Origin: Actinospica acidithermotolerans
Lineage (GTDB): Bacteria; Actinomycetota; Actinomycetes; Streptomycetales; Catenulisporaceae
NCBI RefSeq assembly: GCF_018139625.1
Contig: NZ_JAGSOH010000071.1
Location: 1-40,260, forward strand
Length of the DNA: 40,260 nt
Direction: 5' to 3'
Below, in pieces: positions 1 through 7,843 of the stretch. Positions within the stretch are counted from its first letter, which is position 1; each line of letters starts with the position of its first letter. A program made the translations under genes and the position numbers. The notes under the pieces are model-generated. The model was not told where the DNA came from. It did no database searches and worked only from the letters and a program-made list of their open reading frames with translations.

Positions 1-6
1 CGGTGG

Positions 7-90
7 GGCATGAGGGCCTTTCCGGTAGCCGGTGCAGATGTCGCAATCCACACCAAGCCAGAAGGCCCTCACCCATTACAAGATCAACCG
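7..90. repeat. Imperfect palindrome, IS-end-like
   Basis: A perfect 10-bp inverted repeat, TGAGGGCCTT at 11-20 and AAGGCCCTCA at 62-71, sits inside a longer imperfect palindrome, and a small CCGG-TAG-CCGG hairpin (22-32) lies in the loop. No complete gene is readable in 1-142. The arrangement resembles the edge of an insertion sequence or a strong RNA hairpin, but no transposase is visible, so the element type is unknown. The DNA to the left, outside this window, would decide. Confidence 0.35.
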
Positions 91-142
91 GCCGTGACCC
101 CCGTCACCAACCTCTGTGGTCAGTACAGTTAGCCGCTCTTCC

Positions 143-624
143 CTAGCCGAAGCCATCGCCGTTTGCCTCTGCTTGACTGATGAGCTGTTCCTGGGACGGG
201 CGCTTGGCGAGGACAGCGGCGACCTTGTCTGCGCTTACGCCCTGCTCTGCGAAAAGCTTCGTCGCCCGGAGCGTCGGCTCCTGAAGGATCGCGAGGAGCA
301 GGATGGCCGTGCTGACGTCACCGCGACCGACGTCGCGAGCCGCCTTCGTCGCTCTGGCGACGACCGCCTTGGTCTCTTGGGCGAGTGGGACGTGACCCTC
401 GCCGACCTGATCGCTGTGGGGCAACAGGGCACGAAGATCGATCCAGGTGGCTTGTCGATTGAGGCCCAGCCCGTCACATCTGCGTCACTCGGGCTCCGCG
501 CGAGTAGGCCCATGAGGAGGTGCTCTGGCGCGATCTGGGTCTGGCCGAGGGTCTGCGCCGAGCTTCGTGCACCAATGAACACGGCTTTCGCCGAGCCTGT
601 GAATGTGTCGAATATCGCGGCCAC
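143..624 (-). pseudogene. Clp N-terminal-domain protein, frameshifted
   Basis: A stand-alone Clp N-domain protein of about 160 residues, without any AAA+ ATPase part, is split over two frames. The first frame runs from GTG 624 with MAAIFDTFTG, then IAPEHLLMGLLAR, the first Clp-N half-repeat. It loses sense near 470-480. The other frame then continues with GLGLNRQATWIDLRALL, GHVPLAQETKAVVARA and STAILLLAILQE, the second half-repeat, and ends at 143. A net loss of one base at GCAGATGTGACGGG would explain the break. Family knowledge: Clp-N domains bind substrates or adaptors of ClpC/ClpA, and short ClpC-N-like proteins are common in actinomycetes. The gene is probably inactive unless this is a sequencing error. 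Confidence 0.75.
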
Positions 625-759
625 CGGTGGAGCATCGCACAGGCGTTCTTGCGTTGGGCCATCCCCCGAGCGGCCTAATGATCAATCCAAGATCTCGCGT
701 AAAAGATCACGCTAGATAAGTCGGCACCTACTCGCAGACCAGAATCCACCGAGGTCATC

Positions 760-1326
760 ATGCGTAAGGTGTATGTCATGCTGCCCCTGCTTTTCGTCGC
801 AGGTTGCAGCTCAGCCGGAACCATCTCGACCACGCCAGCCACACACCAGGCCACGACGAGCGCGGCCCCCACCACGGCAGCAGCGCCCACGTCGAGCGCA
901 GCTACGACGGCTGGAGTAGGCGACACGATCGACCTGAACGGTCAGACCTCCGGAGACGAGCTCGCGGTTACCGTCGTGAAGGTGGTGGACCCCGACAGCT
1001 CAAACGACGGCTTCTCCTCACCCCCTGCCGGAGACCACTACGTCTCCGTGCAGTTCCAACTCGTGAACATCGGTACAGGGGCCTACCAGGACGACCCCTT
1101 CGTCGACATCACCGCCAAGGACGCCGCAGGACAGTCCATGCAGCAGGACATCGTGACCTCAACGACCGCAGGAGCGCAGCTGGACTCCAGCACGAACCTG
1201 GCCCCGGGGGACAAGGCGTTGGGGTTCGAGACGTTCGACGTCCCCAATGGCGACAAGATCACACAGGTCCAGTACGCGCTGAACGGCGGTCTCTACGGGA
1301 ACTCCGGCGAGTGGAATATCAGCTAG
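760..1326 (+). CDS. Lipoprotein with DUF4352-like domain
   Basis: This 188-residue protein begins with a short basic-hydrophobic signal (MRKVYVMLPLLFVAGC) ending in a lipobox, V-A-G-C. It should therefore be lipidated on Cys16 and anchored to the outer face of the membrane. Residues 17-55 form a Thr/Ala/Ser/Pro-rich linker. The rest, with 'HYVSVQFQLVNIGTGAY' and a beta-rich pattern, resembles the DUF4352 (immunoprotective/telomere-repeat-binding-like) domain of small actinobacterial lipoproteins. The start is supported by GAGG eight bases upstream. The gene stands alone, with a strong terminator at 1361. The molecular role is unknown. The lipoprotein call is firm; the domain call is from pattern only. 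Confidence 0.8.
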   Translation: MRKVYVMLPLLFVAGCSSAGTISTTPATHQATTSAAPTTAAAPTSSAATTAGVGDTIDLNGQTSGDELAVTVVKVVDPDSSNDGFSSPPAGDHYVSVQFQLVNIGTGAYQDDPFVDITAKDAAGQSMQQDIVTSTTAGAQLDSSTNLAPGDKALGFETFDVPNGDKITQVQYALNGGLYGNSGEWNIS

Positions 1327-1360
1327 GCCGGCCCGATCCCGACCCTCGCGCACCCTGGGG

Positions 1361-1399
1361 CAGCCCCTGACCGGCGAAAGCAATGGTCAGGGGCTGTTT
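1361..1399 (+). terminator. Intrinsic terminator after lipoprotein gene
   Basis: Perfect 12-bp stem CAGCCCCTGACC (1361-1372) / GGTCAGGGGCTG (1385-1396) with a 12-base loop, followed by TTT. It ends transcription of the lipoprotein gene. Confidence 0.85.
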
Positions 1400-1434
1400 C
1401 GCGCTTGGGCGCGCCCGGTGGCTATCTTGGCCGG

Positions 1435-2034
1435 ATGAGCGTCGAGCCGAGCGAATACGTCAAGAGGCTGCCGGTCGGGCAGCGGATAGCGTTCCCCGCG
1501 GAGGGGATACCGGGCTGGGAGATCTTCCCGTTCGAAGGCGATCTGCGGATCAAGGTGCTGGAGCAGCCGGTACTGCCCGAGCCGCCCCGCCAGGGGGAGG
1601 AGGGCGCCGAGAACTGCCAGGCTTGCGCCACGCCGGACGCCGAGTACATCTGGACCGACGAATACTGGCGGCTGAAGGGCTACGGGCCGGCCGCGGTCCC
1701 GGCTGTGCTGATGCTGGAGCCGCGAGGCCACCACGACCAGTCCGACCTGCCGGTCGAGCGGGCCACAGAGATCGGTCCGCTGTTCCAGCGCATCGAACGG
1801 GCCGTCATGGGCCTCGGCGGCATAGCGCGGGTGCACAACTACCGGTTCGGCGACGGAGCCACGCACCTGCACTACTGGTTCTTCGCGCGACCCGAGGGGA
1901 TGATGCAGCTGCGCGGCTCGTGCCTGGCCATCTGGGACGACCTCCTGCCGAAAGCCCCCGAGGCGGAGTGGGCGGAGACGAAGCGGCGCATCGCGGCGGC
2001 CATGGCGACAGATGGCGGCATCGCGCACGTCTAG
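1435..2034 (+). CDS. HIT-superfamily-like protein
   Basis: A soluble 199-residue protein. The ATG at 1435 (MSVEPSEYVKRL) is preferred over upstream in-frame triplets because homologue-like sequence starts there. Near residue 62 there is a C-x-x-C pair (NCQAC), and later 'ARVHNYRFGDGATHLHYWFFARP', where H-L-H resembles the histidine-triad strand of HIT/GalT-type nucleotide hydrolases and transferases. Such proteins cleave or transfer nucleotidyl groups, and the Cys pair may bind zinc. The triad is incomplete (HLHYW instead of HxHxH), so a catalytic role is not certain. The gene is flanked by terminators and looks monocistronic. Confidence 0.65.
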   Translation: MSVEPSEYVKRLPVGQRIAFPAEGIPGWEIFPFEGDLRIKVLEQPVLPEPPRQGEEGAENCQACATPDAEYIWTDEYWRLKGYGPAAVPAVLMLEPRGHHDQSDLPVERATEIGPLFQRIERAVMGLGGIARVHNYRFGDGATHLHYWFFARPEGMMQLRGSCLAIWDDLLPKAPEAEWAETKRRIAAAMATDGGIAHV

Positions 2035-2067
2035 GCCGCGAGCGTCCGCGTGCGCGGACATGGTGTT

Positions 2068-2095
2068 CGCGTGCGGACGCGCTCGTCCGCACGCG
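2068..2095 (+). terminator. Hairpin, probable terminator
   Basis: Perfect 12-bp stem CGCGTGCGGACG (2068-2079) / CGTCCGCACGCG (2084-2095) with a 4-base loop, 34 bp after the HIT-like gene. There is no T-run, as is common for actinomycete terminators. The remaining sequence up to 2290 holds no recognisable gene. Confidence 0.6.
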
Positions 2096-2290
2096 CGTTC
2101 GAGTTCCGTGATCGGCGGCCGTTTCGCGCCGTCGGCGGCCGCCTGCTCACGGATTCGGTGTCGCCGTGCGGAACCCGTTGGTGGGATAGTCGGCCATTCT
2201 GGTTGCGCGCGAGCGGCGGCGCGCGGGATTCTGGCAGCCTCGAAACCAACGAGGACGAGTCACGAGCGAGCAGGTCGGCAGGATTAGACA

Positions 2291-2587
2291 GTGATTTTCA
2301 AGAGAGTCGGCGAGGGACGGCCGTACCCCGACCACGGGCGCAATCACCGCGCCTGGGCCGAAGTGTCGCCGCGTCAGGTCCGGCTCGACCAGCTTGTGAC
2401 CACGAAGCGGCAGTTGGATCTCGACGCGCTGCTGGCCGACGACTCCACGTTCTACGGCGATCTGTTCGCCCACGTGGTGAAGTGGCGCGGGGAGTTCTTC
2501 CTCGAGGACGGGCTGCACCGGGCCGTGCGCGCGGCCTTGCAGCAACGGACAGTACTCCATGCGCGCGTACTTGACCTGGATATGTGA
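2291..2587 (+). CDS. Conserved 98-residue protein with ParB-like DGxHR motif
   Basis: The GTG start at 2291 gives a 98-residue soluble protein. Its pattern, 'IFKRVGEGRPYPDHG', 'PRQVRLDQLVTTKRQLDLDALL', 'DSTFYGDLFAHVVKWRG' and 'EDGLHRAVRAALQ', matches a small family that I recall as conserved next to LytR_C-domain genes in streptomycetes and sometimes labelled a VapB-type antitoxin. The 'DGLHR..AA' piece is reminiscent of the ParB/sulfiredoxin fold (DGxHR), but the protein is too short for a full ParB domain. No toxin gene is adjacent, so the antitoxin label is not supported here. It is 34 bp upstream of the LytR_C-type gene and probably co-transcribed. Confidence 0.75.
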   Translation: MIFKRVGEGRPYPDHGRNHRAWAEVSPRQVRLDQLVTTKRQLDLDALLADDSTFYGDLFAHVVKWRGEFFLEDGLHRAVRAALQQRTVLHARVLDLDM

Positions 2588-2621
2588 ATACTCTGCGCGA
2601 CCGTCCGGGTACTTTCGGTGC

Positions 2622-3353
2622 ATGGACGCGAACCCCCAACCCGAAACCACCCCGAGACCGGAACCGGAGCACGCCGAGGCGCCGGCCACCGACCACGCTG
2701 TGCGCTCCCCCGGCGAGATCGGCGGCAAGAAGTTCCGGGTCGGGCTCGACGACGCATACGTGCCATTCCGCCGGCGGACCAAGCGCCGTCGCAAAACCCT
2801 GGCACTGGCTCTCGGCGGACTGCTGATCCTCGGCGTCGGCGCCTACGGCCTGGTGAACCTCGTCACCGCCCCGGCGCAGAACGCGGCGGCCGCGGCGTGC
2901 AAGGCAAGCTCGGCGCACGACCTGGCCGCCGGCTCCGGCGGACTGGCCGCCGTCGGTTCAGGCGCGAGCGCCTCGACGAAATTCACATTGAACGTCTATA
3001 ACTCCACCCAGCGCCGCGGCCTCGCCGCGAACACGGCGGCGCAACTCAAGCTGCGCGGCTTCCTCATCGGCCAGGTCACCAACGATCCCCTCAAGGCGAA
3101 CCTCACCATCCCGGCCCAGGTCCGCGGCGCCAAGTCGCAGACCGCCGAACTCGACGAGGTCGCCGCCGAGGTCCCCGGCGCCAAGATCCAGACCGACAGC
3201 CGCACCGACCCGAGCATCGACCTCGTCCTCGGCACCGGCTTCACCTCCCTCGCCACCCCCCAGCAGGTCACCGCCGCCCTCAGCGCCGCCCAGGCCGCCG
3301 AAGCCAGCGCCTCCGCGGCCGCCGAGGCAAGCGCCGCCCACTGCTCGCACTGA
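2622..3353 (+). CDS. Membrane-anchored LytR_C-domain protein
   Basis: A 243-residue protein from ATG 2622 (MDANPQPE). Residues 1-45 are acidic and Pro-rich. A basic stretch (RRRTKRRRK) then precedes one membrane helix (about 62-82, LALALGGLLILGVGAYGLV), giving an N-in/C-out topology. The outer part contains 'FTLNVYNSTQRRGLAANTAAQLKLRGF' and, later, 'IDLVLGTGF', typical of the LytR/CpsA C-terminal (LytR_C) domain found without the catalytic LCP domain. LytR_C is thought to help cell-wall glycopolymer attachment. The end is an Ala/Ser-rich tail (about 50 residues) finishing with CSH. The catalytic domain is absent, so the role is accessory or structural. Confidence 0.8.
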   Translation: MDANPQPETTPRPEPEHAEAPATDHAVRSPGEIGGKKFRVGLDDAYVPFRRRTKRRRKTLALALGGLLILGVGAYGLVNLVTAPAQNAAAAACKASSAHDLAAGSGGLAAVGSGASASTKFTLNVYNSTQRRGLAANTAAQLKLRGFLIGQVTNDPLKANLTIPAQVRGAKSQTAELDEVAAEVPGAKIQTDSRTDPSIDLVLGTGFTSLATPQQVTAALSAAQAAEASASAAAEASAAHCSH

Positions 3354-3506
3354 CGCAGAGACAGCAGAGAGGGGGACACGGCGGTAGAGACGCACGGACG
3401 ACGGAGAGACCCTGAGGGGTCATCACAACGCCTCCCCGCGGGCCGCCGTGGGCGCCGCCGCGGTTCGCGGCACGCTGGAGGCCGTGCGCCGCCCCCTACA
3501 CAGCAT

Positions 3507-3543
3507 GAGAGCCGGTAGTCAGCTCCACTGACTACCGGCTCTC
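3507..3543 (-). terminator. Terminator of tRNA-Ser
   Basis: A perfect 15-bp stem, GAGAGCCGGTAGTCA (3507-3521) / TGACTACCGGCTCTC (3529-3543), with a 7-base loop lies just downstream of the minus-strand tRNA-Ser gene. The 150 bases between it and the LytR_C gene show nothing else. Confidence 0.85.
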
Positions 3544-3548
3544 ACCAG

Positions 3549-3633
3549 CGGTGACGGAGGGATTTGAACCCTCGGTGGCTTGCACCACAAACGCTTTCGA
3601 GGCGTTCTCCTTAGGCCGCTCGGACACGTCACC
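3549..3633 (-). tRNA. tRNA-Ser (anticodon CGA)
   Basis: On the minus strand GGTGACG pairs with CGTCACC, with discriminator G. The D-arm, the anticodon stem AACGC / GCGTT around loop CTCGAAA, a long variable arm (TGGTGCAAGCCA) and the T-arm AGGG-TTCAAAT-CCCT are all present. Anticodon CGA reads UCG. The long variable arm is the serine hallmark. CCA is not encoded. Confidence 0.95.
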
Positions 3634-3643
3634 GGGGAGAACA

Positions 3644-4084
3644 TTACCCGATGGGGCGCCGTTCGGCGAAAAACTTGTCCAGCAGGGCGCCGGCCTCGGC
3701 GGCGAGGATGCCGGGGACGACTTCGGGGCGGTGGTTCAGGCGTCGGTCGCGGGGGAGGTCCCAGAGGGAGCCGACGGCGCCGGCCTTGGGGTCGGCGGCG
3801 GCGTAGACGATGCGCTCGACGCGGGCCAGGACGCTGGCGCCGGCGCACATGGCGCAGGGCTCCAGGGTGACGACGAGGCTGCAGCCGGCCAGGCGCCAGC
3901 TGCCGAGGACGGCTCCGGCCTCGCGCAGGGCGAGCACCTCGGCGTGGCCCACGGGGTCGGCTTCGGCTTCGCGGACGTTGTGGCCTCGGCCAAGCACCAG
4001 GCCGTCCGGATCCACGACGACGGCCCCGATCGGCACGTCGCCGCCGGCGGGGGCGAGGACGGCCTGCTCCAGGGCCGCCCTCAT
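3644..4084 (-). CDS. tadA: tRNA-specific adenosine deaminase TadA
   Basis: A cytoplasmic zinc enzyme that converts the wobble adenosine-34 of tRNA-Arg(ACG) to inosine. It is 146 residues from ATG 4084, a normal family length. The catalytic motif H47-A-E49 (VGHAEVLAL) supplies one zinc ligand and the proton-shuttling Glu, and P76-C77-A-M-C80 (TLEPCAMCAG) supplies the other two ligands. The open frame continues upstream over the preceding gene, but that is a GC artefact; the first sensible Met is chosen. It lies 41 bp after a tadA-associated gene on the same strand. Its expected substrate, tRNA-Arg(ACG), is encoded at 20051-20123. Confidence 0.93.
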   Translation of the reverse strand: MRAALEQAVLAPAGGDVPIGAVVVDPDGLVLGRGHNVREAEADPVGHAEVLALREAGAVLGSWRLAGCSLVVTLEPCAMCAGASVLARVERIVYAAADPKAGAVGSLWDLPRDRRLNHRPEVVPGILAAEAGALLDKFFAERRPIG

Positions 4085-4125
4085 CCACGTCTCGTACCGG
4101 GCGGTCAGCCAGGAAGGCAGCGCGC

Positions 4126-4722
4126 TCAGCGGACCGCCTCGAGCTCCTCGGCCGCGCCGAGCACGCCGGCGATCTCGGAGAGCGCGTCGGCCGGGGTCAG
4201 CCGTCCGTCGCACAGGCCGATCAGCTCCTTGGCCGGCTGGCCGAAGTCCGCGAGTAGCGCCGCGTCGCCCGCGGGCCCGCTCGGGGTGCTGGGACCGGCG
4301 TACTCCTCGTCCTCGAGCTCGACCTCGGGGTCCTCGCCGAGCTCGATCTCGTCCGCCTCGTCCGCCGCGGGGACGGCCGCCTCCAGCGGCGAGCCGTCCG
4401 GGCCGACCGGCACCAGGGTGGCGGCGGTCAGCAGGTCCGCGTAACCGGAGCGGCTCACGCCGGCCAGGTCGGAGGCGAAGACCCGCGGGTCCTCGTCGAC
4501 GTCGAGCCGGACCACGGCGAACCAGGCGTCCTCCCGCTCCAGCAGGACGACGGCCGTGTCCGGCTCCTCGTCCTCGCAGGCCTCCCGGATGAACTCGACG
4601 AGGCCCACACCGTCGTCGACCTCGTCCAAGTCGACGTCGCGCGCCTGCCACTCGTCCGCGTAGCGCGCAAGCAGAGCTGCGAAATAGGCCACGGTCTGCC
4701 CACTCTCCCCTCTCTCCGACAC
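4126..4722 (-). CDS. tRNA adenosine deaminase-associated protein (copy 1)
   Basis: A 198-residue acidic protein starting at GTG 4722. It has 'VAYFAALLARYADEWQARDVDLDEV', 'DTAVVLLEREDAWFAVVRLDVDEDPRVFASD', an acidic middle (EIELGEDPEVELEDEE) and the conserved tail 'ALLADFGQPAKELIGL ... GAAEELEAVR'. This is the pattern of the actinobacterial family called tRNA adenosine deaminase-associated protein, named only for its position beside tadA. No catalytic motif or membrane segment is seen. It lies between a related gene (4757-5281) and tadA, all on the minus strand and tightly spaced, so one operon is likely. A partner or adaptor of TadA is plausible but unproven. Confidence 0.85.
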   Translation of the reverse strand: MSERGESGQTVAYFAALLARYADEWQARDVDLDEVDDGVGLVEFIREACEDEEPDTAVVLLEREDAWFAVVRLDVDEDPRVFASDLAGVSRSGYADLLTAATLVPVGPDGSPLEAAVPAADEADEIELGEDPEVELEDEEYAGPSTPSGPAGDAALLADFGQPAKELIGLCDGRLTPADALSEIAGVLGAAEELEAVR

Positions 4723-4756
4723 GTACTCACGTACTGTTCGTGCTGCTCGTTGTAGT

Positions 4757-5281
4757 TCAGTATCCGTCCGCGGGACCGAATCCCGGGCGAGCGCAGTCGG
4801 TGAACTGGCGTGCGAAGCCGATGCGCCCAGCCAAGTGTGCCACCAGGTCGGTCAGTCTCAGCGCTCGTTCATCCAACAGCTGCTCGCAGGCCAGCTGGAG
4901 TTCCAGCGGGTCGAGGCCGAGATCGGCGAAGATCGCGTCGTCGCCGGCCGGACCCCGGCCTTGATCGCCGGCCAGCCCGAGCCGGTCGAGCACCTGCGCG
5001 GCCACCTCGTCCTCCTCGGCGGCGGCTTGCTCGGAGATGAACAGCCGCTCCTCCGGGCCGACCAGGCGCAGCGCGATGAAGTACTCGTCGCCGAGCCCGA
5101 GCAGCCCGAGGGTCGGGCCCTCGGACGCCTGCTGGCGCACGGCGTGGATGAACAGGTCGAGGCTCTCCGCGACGTGCGGGGGCAGCGGCGCGGCCAACCA
5201 GCGACCGTCCTCCTGGAACACGGCCACCGCGAAATCGACGAGATCCTCGTCGAACGGGGCCTGTTGCCCGGCTGATGCCAT
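4757..5281 (-). CDS. tRNA adenosine deaminase-associated protein (copy 2, paralogue)
   Basis: A 174-residue protein from ATG 5281 ([15 protein letters not shown]). It has the same order of elements as its neighbour: '[20 protein letters not shown]', then '[26 protein letters not shown]', then '[20 protein letters not shown]', and an end region '[15 protein letters not shown]'. The two genes look like diverged tandem paralogues 34 bp apart. The in-frame region upstream of 5281 is poor in homologue-like sequence and is not counted as coding. Function unknown; context ties it to tRNA wobble editing. Confidence 0.78.
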   Translation of the reverse strand: MASAGQQAPFDEDLVDFAVAVFQEDGRWLAAPLPPHVAESLDLFIHAVRQQASEGPTLGLLGLGDEYFIALRLVGPEERLFISEQAAAEEDEVAAQVLDRLGLAGDQGRGPAGDDAIFADLGLDPLELQLACEQLLDERALRLTDLVAHLAGRIGFARQFTDCARPGFGPADGY

Positions 5282-5435
5282 GCCCGTCCTTCCGGCCTCG
5301 CGCCGCCCGCGGGCTCCACCCGCTTCTGCGCACGGCGGCGTCGTCTGCTCAATGGCATCGTCGCAGAAAGAGGCCGTTTCCGGCACTGGTTCGGGCACAC
5401 GGACTGCTCTCCCGCGCGCAGATCAGTCGGCCGGG

Positions 5436-5720
5436 TCAGTACCGGAACGTACGGAGCAGCCGCGCGTGCAGCTCGGCGTTGCGGGTCTTGCGCGGCGCGA
5501 CGCGCTTGCGCAGCTCCTTGGCCTCGGCGAGTTCGGCGAGGAAGACGGCCCGGCGCAGATTGCGGTCCTCGGGCTGCTGCGGCGTGTCCGGCTTGGCGGA
5601 GGAGCCGGCGGCCTTGGTCACCGGCTTTCCGGAGGCGCCCGGGGGCTTGCCGCGGGCCGCCGCCCGCTTCTTGCCGCCCTGCCCGTCCGGTCCCGTGCCA
5701 CGTCGCTCGCTCATGGTCAC
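5436..5720 (-). CDS. Small basic hypothetical protein
   Basis: A 94-residue protein, or 92 from the second Met (MSERRGTG, 5714). Residues 1-50 are Gly/Lys/Ala/Pro-rich and probably disordered. The rest, '[42 protein letters not shown]', looks like one or two basic amphipathic helices. It is divergent from upp and upstream of the tadA-associated genes. It is strongly basic and could bind nucleic acid, but I recognise no named family. Confidence 0.6.
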   Translation of the reverse strand: MTMSERRGTGPDGQGGKKRAAARGKPPGASGKPVTKAAGSSAKPDTPQQPEDRNLRRAVFLAELAEAKELRKRVAPRKTRNAELHARLLRTFRY

Positions 5721-5809
5721 CCCGATTCCTTCCTCAAGACCCTACCCCGGCTGACCGGGACGGCAACCTGGAAAGCCGGGCGGGCCGCCAGCCGCATACA
5801 CTCTTCGAC

Positions 5810-6451
5810 ATGCGTATCCACGTCGCCGACCACCCGCTGATCGCCCACAAGCTCACCACGCTGCGCGACCAGCAGACCGACTCACCGACCTTCCGTCGGC
5901 TGGCCGACGAGCTCGTGACGCTGCTCGCCTACGAGGCCACCCGGGACGTCCGGGTATCCCCGGTCGAGATCGTTACACCTGTGGCGCCCACCACAGGCGT
6001 CCGGCTGGCCGCCCCCAAGCCGCTGGTCGTGCCGATCCTGCGGGCCGGCCTCGGCATGCTGGACGGCATGGTCCGGCTGCTGCCGACCGCCGAGGTGGGC
6101 TTCCTCGGCATGGTGCGCGACGAGGGGACGCTGACCCCGTCCACCTACGCCACGCGGATGCCGGACGACCTCTCCGGCCGGCAGTGCTACGTGCTGGACC
6201 CGATGCTGGCGACCGGCGGCACGCTGATCGCCGCGGTGAACCTGCTCGCCTCGCGCGGCGCCGAGGACGTCACCGCGATCTGCCTGCTGGCCGCCCCCGA
6301 GGGCATCGCGGCGATGGAGAAGGCGCTCGGCGACTCGAGCGTGCCTGTGACGGTCGTCACGGCCGCCATCGACGAGCGGCTCAACGAGCACGGCTACATC
6401 GTCCCGGGCCTCGGCGACGCCGGCGACCGGCTCTACGGCGTGGCCGGCTGA
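5810..6451 (+). CDS. upp: Uracil phosphoribosyltransferase
   Basis: Pyrimidine salvage enzyme: uracil + PRPP gives UMP + PPi, in the cytoplasm. The 213 residues match the usual 208-214. The PRPP-binding loop DPMLATGGT is at 130-138. '[10 protein letters not shown]' (78-87), 'GMVRDEGTL' and the C-terminal uracil-recognition region '[16 protein letters not shown]' are all present. The start ATG 5810 lies about ten bases from a TACACT -10-like hexamer, so the leader is very short. Transcribed alone and followed by a terminator. Confidence 0.96.
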   Translation: MRIHVADHPLIAHKLTTLRDQQTDSPTFRRLADELVTLLAYEATRDVRVSPVEIVTPVAPTTGVRLAAPKPLVVPILRAGLGMLDGMVRLLPTAEVGFLGMVRDEGTLTPSTYATRMPDDLSGRQCYVLDPMLATGGTLIAAVNLLASRGAEDVTAICLLAAPEGIAAMEKALGDSSVPVTVVTAAIDERLNEHGYIVPGLGDAGDRLYGVAG

Positions 6452-6479
6452 CCGGACGTCAGGTCAGCCGGGATCCGAC

Positions 6480-6519
6480 GGGCCCTCGCGAGAGCCGCAG
6501 GCTTCGCGGGGGCCCCTTC
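6480..6519 (+). terminator. upp terminator
   Basis: Stem GGGCCCTCGCG (6480-6490) / CGCGGGGGCCC (6505-6515) with one G-U pair, followed by CTTC. It lies 28 bp after upp. A 44-codon open frame starting at 6520 (MSQDSTTPRSAAG) follows but has no family or clear ribosome site, so it is not called. Confidence 0.75.
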
Positions 6520-6778
6520 ATGTCTCAGGATTCGACGACGCCGAGGTCAGCGGCGGGAGCGCGCGACGGGCGCGCGAACGGGCTCACGCAGCGTGACCGC
6601 GATCTCGGTATTGTGACGCGGAATCCGGTTTCCGGAGGCCGCTTCGTCGGGTAGTGCCGTAGAGAGAGGGACGGCCGAACCGCCGAGCACGGTCGAGGCC
6701 GATCTTCCGCTGTGGGAACGATATTCAGGCTACGCTGGTGCCGACATCAGCAGAGTCGGAGGGGACGAGGAGAGGCCC

Positions 6779-6946
6779 ATGCCGAAGGCAAAGCCCGCCA
6801 TCCAGTGGGGCATCGTTATCTTCCTAGTCTTCTACATAGTCCATGACCCGACGTCCTCGACCCGCCTGGTGGGGAACGCCTTCGACTTCATCTCCAGCTC
6901 GATCCACACGCTGTTCTCGGTGTTCTCGTTCCACTCGAACGCCTGA
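6779..6946 (+). CDS. Small membrane protein (55 residues)
   Basis: ATG 6779 follows a purine-rich ribosome site (GGGGACGAGGAGAGG). The product MPKAKPAIQWGIVIFLVFYI... has a hydrophobic helix at about 9-22, the sequence HDPTSSTRLVG, and a second amphipathic helix, 'FDFISSSIHTLFSVFSF'. It ends 6 bp before the PH-domain gene, so translational coupling is likely. Codon third positions are G/C-rich as in real genes here. Small membrane peptides of this kind are known beside bPH_2 proteins in actinomycetes; their role is unknown. Confidence 0.75.
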   Translation: MPKAKPAIQWGIVIFLVFYIVHDPTSSTRLVGNAFDFISSSIHTLFSVFSFHSNA

Positions 6947-6952
6947 GGCGCG

Positions 6953-7750
6953 ATGTCGATCACGGACTTCTCCCAGACTCCTGCCGACCAGGCGCCTGGC
7001 TGGATCAAGAAGTACCTGGATCCGAGCGAGAAGCTGGTGTTCCACGCGCGGTTCCACCCCGCCACGCTGCTCGAGCCCGTGTCCGTGTTCGTGCTCGGAC
7101 TCGTCGCGACGAGCTACGCCGACCTCGCGGTCCGCTCCTCCTCGGGGCGCGGTCGCGAGGTGCTGGTGCTGGTGTGGGTGCTGTGGGCGGCGTGGGCGCT
7201 CTCCACGATCTGGGACTACAAGACCCTGACCGGGTTCTATAAGGGCTCTGCGGTAACCCGGCTGTTCGCCTTCCTGGTCACCGCGGGCCTGATCGCGCTG
7301 TTCGGCTACGTCGGCAAGACCCGCGGCGTCGGCGCGGCGCTCTGGTTCGCGCTGCTGCTGTACACGCTGTGGGTCTTCCTGCAGGTGCTGCTCTACCTCA
7401 GCCACTACATGGTGCTCACCAACAAGCGGCTGATCGTCGTGGAGGGCATCGTCAACCGCGAGGTGAAGTCGCTGCCGCTGGGCAAGCTGTCGGACATGAT
7501 CTACCAGCGCACGGCGATGGGCCACGCGCTCGGCTACGGCACATTCGACCTGCAGGCGCCGGGCGCGTCGGTGAACCTCGGCCGGCTGAAGTACGTCAGC
7601 AAGCCGGACAACACCTATCTGCAGGTCTCGCACCTGCTCTGGGCGGCCAGCGGGCCGCCGGACCCGAAGAAGATCCGGCTGGACGGCCAGATCGGCGGAG
7701 CCGGAGAGGGATCCAAGCCGATCAACCTGTCCGGCCAGATGGACGGCTGA
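6953..7750 (+). CDS. Bacterial PH-domain membrane protein
   Basis: A 265-residue integral membrane protein. Hydrophobic helices lie at about 42-58 (EPVSVFVLGLVATSY), 70-88, 101-117 and 126-148 (ALWFALLLYTLWVFLQVLLYL). After these comes a bPH_2 (YdbS-like) domain, 'HYMVLTNKRLIVVEGIVNREVKSLPLGKLSDMIYQRTAMGHALGYGTFDLQAPG'. The 'TNKRLIVxEG...LxxI' pattern is the family signature. The C-terminal 40 residues are Gly-rich and polar. The function of bPH_2 proteins is largely unknown; membrane-associated scaffolding is inferred. Second gene of a two-gene unit with the 55-residue membrane peptide; terminator at 7774. Confidence 0.85.
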   Translation: MSITDFSQTPADQAPGWIKKYLDPSEKLVFHARFHPATLLEPVSVFVLGLVATSYADLAVRSSSGRGREVLVLVWVLWAAWALSTIWDYKTLTGFYKGSAVTRLFAFLVTAGLIALFGYVGKTRGVGAALWFALLLYTLWVFLQVLLYLSHYMVLTNKRLIVVEGIVNREVKSLPLGKLSDMIYQRTAMGHALGYGTFDLQAPGASVNLGRLKYVSKPDNTYLQVSHLLWAASGPPDPKKIRLDGQIGGAGEGSKPINLSGQMDG

Positions 7751-7773
7751 GCGCTCGGCTTCCGAGTCACGAG

Positions 7774-7809
7774 AAGGCAGGCGGGGCCCGTCGGGCGCCG
7801 CCTGCCTTT
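7774..7809 (+). terminator. Intrinsic terminator after PH-domain gene
   Basis: Stem AAGGCAGGCGG (7774-7784) / CCGCCTGCCTT (7798-7808), perfect 11 bp, followed by T. A classical Rho-independent shape. Confidence 0.85.
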
Positions 7810-7843
7810 CGCATACCCCTGAGGGAACCTGGGAAGCGCGGGG

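Noticed and set aside
2291-2587. VapB antitoxin of a toxin-antitoxin pair
   Set aside because: No PIN-domain or other toxin gene adjacent; the family appears next to LytR_C genes instead.
6520-6654. 44-codon frame MSQDSTTPRSAAG after the upp terminator
   Set aside because: Starts within the tail of the terminator hairpin, no ribosome site, no family; kept only as a remark.
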